From contig DHDO01000109.1 in assembly GCA_002399435.1 (NCBI GenBank), positions 4,558-13,646 of the forward strand: DNA of 9,089 nt, read 5' to 3'. The notes beneath the pieces were generated by a model. The model was not told the DNA's origin. It was given only the letters and a program-made list of their open reading frames with translations, and made no database searches. This DNA is from Firmicutes bacterium UBA4874. GTDB lineage: Bacteria; Bacillota; Clostridia; Caldicoprobacterales; DTU083. Each line of letters starts with the position of its first letter. Position 1 is the first letter of the stretch. This document shows, in pieces, positions 7,383 to 9,089 of the stretch. A program made the position numbers and the translations under genes.

Positions 7383-8096
7383 ATGAAAAAAATTAATTCT
7401 AAGAACAAAAAAGCAAGGGTAATATTGGTGACCGTCATCGCGTTCATCATGGTGGCGGGTTCGGCCTATGCGTGGTGGTATTCCACGACAAGCGTTGATG
7501 CAGATATTCGGATGGGGAAGCTCAACGTGGAATCGGATTTCAGCAAGGTGGATGTAAGGGCGTATGAGCCGGGAGACGTGGTTTCCAGCAAGGGAACTGT
7601 TAAGAATACGGGAAATATTGCTGCTGTTGTTTCCATGAAGGAAAATACGCAAATCAGCTTTGTGTATGCGGATGATGATTTCAATCCGTGGACAGGGGAC
7701 AAGTGGGTTCCCGATAAAGAAGACGCGGTGAAATCAGATTTTTACAGTACGGAAGGATATGGATTTCATCTGGACGTATCCGGCAATGTTGTTTGGTGCT
7801 GGTTTGTTAATAGGGCCGATCCAACGGACAAATATCTGCTATTGGCTCCAGGTGCAAAAATCAGCCTGGCTTATGATGCCAATCTGGATGGAGAGGTAAT
7901 GACCCGCAAGTATCAGGGAGCTCTGATTAAGATTATAGACGACCTGAAATCCACCCAGACGATGGACGGCGCGATGAAAAAGCTATTTGGGATTACCTAT
8001 GACGATCTGGATATTTATACGGGAAGGGATTCTTCCGCCAGAAACGATGTACCGGAATCCGTCATGATGCAGATCAAAGCAATGTTCCATCACTGA
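7383..8096 (+). CDS. TasA/CalY (camelysin)-like secreted protein with SipW-type signal region
   Basis: This 237-residue protein has a basic N-terminus (K2-K3 to R12), a hydrophobic helix (about residues 13-28) and a cleavage region G-S-A-Y-A at 26-30. This is followed by W-W-Y-S-T-T-S-V-D-A and G-K-L-N-V, the pattern of SipW-dependent TasA/CalY-family precursors, which also have an aromatic residue and S/T after the A-Y-A and a G-x-L strand about 12 residues on. A V-K-N-T-G-N-I segment (73-79) is typical of the family's beta-sandwich. Members form extracellular fibres or act as cell-surface proteins. The ATG has an AGGGGGAG ribosome site at 7367-7374. No SipW signal peptidase or TapA-like gene is in the window, so processing would depend on a gene elsewhere. 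Downstream of the GxGYxYP gene by 36 bases with no terminator, it is probably cotranscribed. The remainder of the protein, including W103, W108, W138 and W140, is not recognised. Confidence 0.7.
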   Translation: MKKINSKNKKARVILVTVIAFIMVAGSAYAWWYSTTSVDADIRMGKLNVESDFSKVDVRAYEPGDVVSSKGTVKNTGNIAAVVSMKENTQISFVYADDDFNPWTGDKWVPDKEDAVKSDFYSTEGYGFHLDVSGNVVWCWFVNRADPTDKYLLLAPGAKISLAYDANLDGEVMTRKYQGALIKIIDDLKSTQTMDGAMKKLFGITYDDLDIYTGRDSSARNDVPESVMMQIKAMFHH

Positions 8097-8116
8097 TTCA
8101 GACTGGTTCAGACTGA
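8097..8116 (+). repeat. 10-bp tandem duplication after the TasA-like gene
   Basis: TTCAGACTGG (8097-8106) is followed directly by TTCAGACTGA (8107-8116), beginning at the first base after the stop codon. It is a short slippage-type duplication with no evident function. Confidence 0.6.
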
Positions 8117-8173
8117 TTGAGGCAAATGAAGAAAAGAAAAGTTACGATTTACTGTCTCATAATAAGGCTTTGC

Positions 8174-8206
8174 GGGACAAGGCGGATATCCTATCAGCCT
8201 TGTCCT
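8174..8206 (+). terminator. Strong hairpin between convergent genes, possible terminator
   Basis: GGACAAGGC (8175-8183) and GCCTTGTCC (8197-8205) form a perfect 9-bp stem, extendable by a G-U pair, around a 13-base loop containing GGATATCC. It lies between the plus-strand TasA-like gene and the minus-strand AraC gene, where a terminator is expected. Neither side has a clear T tract, so it is not a canonical Rho-independent terminator; it could instead be a decayed one or an RNA 3'-end stabiliser. Confidence 0.45.
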
Positions 8207-8237
8207 GAAATCTTCTGAATGTTCAAAAGGGCCGTTC

Positions 8238-8363
8238 TCAATATTTATACTTTTTAAATGCCTTTCCGGTATCCAGTTTGACCTCTTTGAAGAAAAGGAC
8301 CAGCCACGCAGCAAAGGCGAGGATAGCGAAATAAAGGCTTACCACCCCTGTCCCGGCTGCCCG
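8238..8363 (-). pseudogene. Remnant 3' end of a membrane protein gene
   Basis: On the minus strand a 41-codon open stretch ends in TGA at 8238-8240 and is bounded upstream by a TAA at 8364-8366. The decoded peptide begins RAAGTGVVSLYFAILAF, continues through a second aromatic and aliphatic run (A-A-W-L-V-L-F-F), and ends in a positively charged tail K-A-F-K-K-Y-K-Y. That is how a polytopic transporter or permease C-terminus looks: one last transmembrane helix and a basic cytoplasmic tail. No ribosome site precedes it, so it is more likely a broken remnant than a small gene; a GTG at codon 7 could in principle start a 35-residue peptide. It has the same orientation as the AraC gene and lies 57 bases after its stop. 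The parent family is not recognised. Confidence 0.5.
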
Positions 8364-8420
8364 TTATGTGAAGAGCAGGTCTCATTTCTTCTTTATTTTA
8401 CCATAAGCGATGGTTTATTT

Positions 8421-9089
8421 TCAAACGGAATTCTGTTGCCATCGGTTCAGGCGATACTGCAGCGGAGTGCAGTTTGTATCTTCCCGGAAGACCTTTATAA
8501 AATAGCTGGAACTTTCATAGCCGCATATTTTGCCGATTTGCTCTACAGAATAGGAACTGTAGCGCAGGAAATCCTTTGCTTTTTGCATGCGGATCTTTTT
8601 GAGGGCCTGCATTACGGTTTCGCCCGTATCTTTGGCATAAGACCGGCAAAGGCTGAACCTGTCCATACCGGCATGTTCTGCGATCGTGGACAGAGTGAGG
8701 GGCTTGTCATAATTATGCTGCAGGAACAGGGTCACTTTTTCCGATCCGGAAAGGGGCTTTTGAAAAAGAGCGTCCAGCAGTTCCGCTGCCCAGGCATATC
8801 CATGTGCGGAAAGAATTGCTCTGGAGGAGGAACGGCTGCACATCTCCATAAGATGCTTCGTGGAAGCGGTTAAAAAGCCCGGCACATCAAAGAAGAAAGA
8901 GTCCCCAACATGGTAGTAATCCAGCAGGTATTCACCATTCTGAAAGGTTACCCACATGGTATCGAAGGCGCCGCCGCTGCTTTGATAACAATGAGGTACA
9001 TTCTTGCGGGAGAAAAAGCCATGGCCGTCTGTCAGCTTTACGGTATTGCCTTCCGCGGTGAATATGCCCTCTCCTCCGATCACCCACAG
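8421..9089 (-). CDS. AraC-family transcriptional regulator (N-terminus beyond window)
   Basis: The frame is open to the last base of the window (the first visible codons read L-W-V-I-G-G-E-G), so the N-terminus is missing; 222 residues are seen. The first about 45 residues match the AraC cupin-type ligand-binding strands (G-x-G-x-F, then L-x-x-G-H-G-F-F and N-V-P-H-C-Y, typical of sugar-sensing members). The C-terminal about 100 residues form the paired helix-turn-helix domain: L-T-L-S-T-I-A-E-H-A-G-M-D-R-F-S-L-C-R (about 131-149) and S-V-E-Q-I-G-K-I-C-G-Y-E-S-S-S-Y-F-I-K-V-F-R (about 181-202), closing with C-T-P-L-Q-Y-R. Such regulators in Clostridia usually sense carbohydrate and control an adjacent divergent or co-directional transport or hydrolase operon, which would lie to the right of the window. 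Its 3' end faces the TasA-like gene, so control of region 5 is possible but not shown. Confidence 0.88.
   Translation of the reverse strand: MWVIGGEGIFTAEGNTVKLTDGHGFFSRKNVPHCYQSSGGAFDTMWVTFQNGEYLLDYYHVGDSFFFDVPGFLTASTKHLMEMCSRSSSRAILSAHGYAWAAELLDALFQKPLSGSEKVTLFLQHNYDKPLTLSTIAEHAGMDRFSLCRSYAKDTGETVMQALKKIRMQKAKDFLRYSSYSVEQIGKICGYESSSYFIKVFREDTNCTPLQYRLNRWQQNSV

Noticed and set aside
8108..8314. Minus-strand frame of 68 codons in the gap after the TasA-like gene
   Set aside because: It overlaps the hairpin and the more convincing membrane-protein remnant in another frame, and its composition resembles no known protein.
8436..8873. Plus-strand frame of 145 codons
   Set aside because: It is antisense to the AraC helix-turn-helix domain, whose motifs are clear.

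Overview
The window looks like a chromosomal segment of a Firmicute, most likely a gut-type Clostridia of the Lachnospiraceae kind. This is inferred from strong purine-rich Shine-Dalgarno sites, sigma-A-type promoters, moderate GC, short operons, and secreted multidomain glycan-active proteins carrying bacterial Ig-like modules. No rRNA, tRNA, CRISPR array or intact mobile element is visible.

Region 1 (1-2409) is the 3' part of a large glycoside hydrolase family 76 (alpha-1,6-mannanase-type) gene. Its catalytic domain is followed by a CBM6-like module, an Ig-like module and three closely similar tandem CBM6-like modules. A hairpin at 2422-2463 probably terminates it. Region 2 (2510-3632) has a good promoter followed by a small cytidine/blasticidin-S-deaminase-like gene and a 2H phosphoesterase (2'-5' RNA ligase-like) gene, almost certainly cotranscribed. 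A three-copy 13-bp tandem repeat lies between them. Region 3 (3671-4357) is a YdcF/DUF218-family gene with its own extended -10 promoter.

Region 4 (4358-4649) is an AT-rich intergenic stretch. It holds three direct repeats of a 12-14 bp motif at 17-18 bp spacing and, further down, a very good promoter. Region 5 (4650-8096) is a two-gene operon: a secreted GxGYxYP-family putative glycoside hydrolase with an F5/8-type C module and bacterial Ig-like modules, then a small secreted protein with a SipW-dependent, TasA/CalY (camelysin)-like signal region. Region 6 (8097-8420) is a gap between convergent genes, with a 10-bp tandem duplication, a 9-bp perfect hairpin and a 41-codon remnant of the C-terminus of a membrane protein on the minus strand. 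Region 7 (8421-9089) is the C-terminal three quarters of an AraC-family regulator on the minus strand, running off the window end.

The two secreted hydrolase-like proteins point to processing of host, fungal or plant glycans outside the cell. The AraC regulator could control a carbohydrate locus beyond the right edge. The deaminase, 2H phosphoesterase and YdcF genes look like small cytoplasmic housekeeping or salvage genes with no visible link to the glycan genes. The most unusual items are the GxGYxYP plus TasA-like pair and the phased repeats upstream of it. No complete new defence or mobile system can be demonstrated from this sequence.
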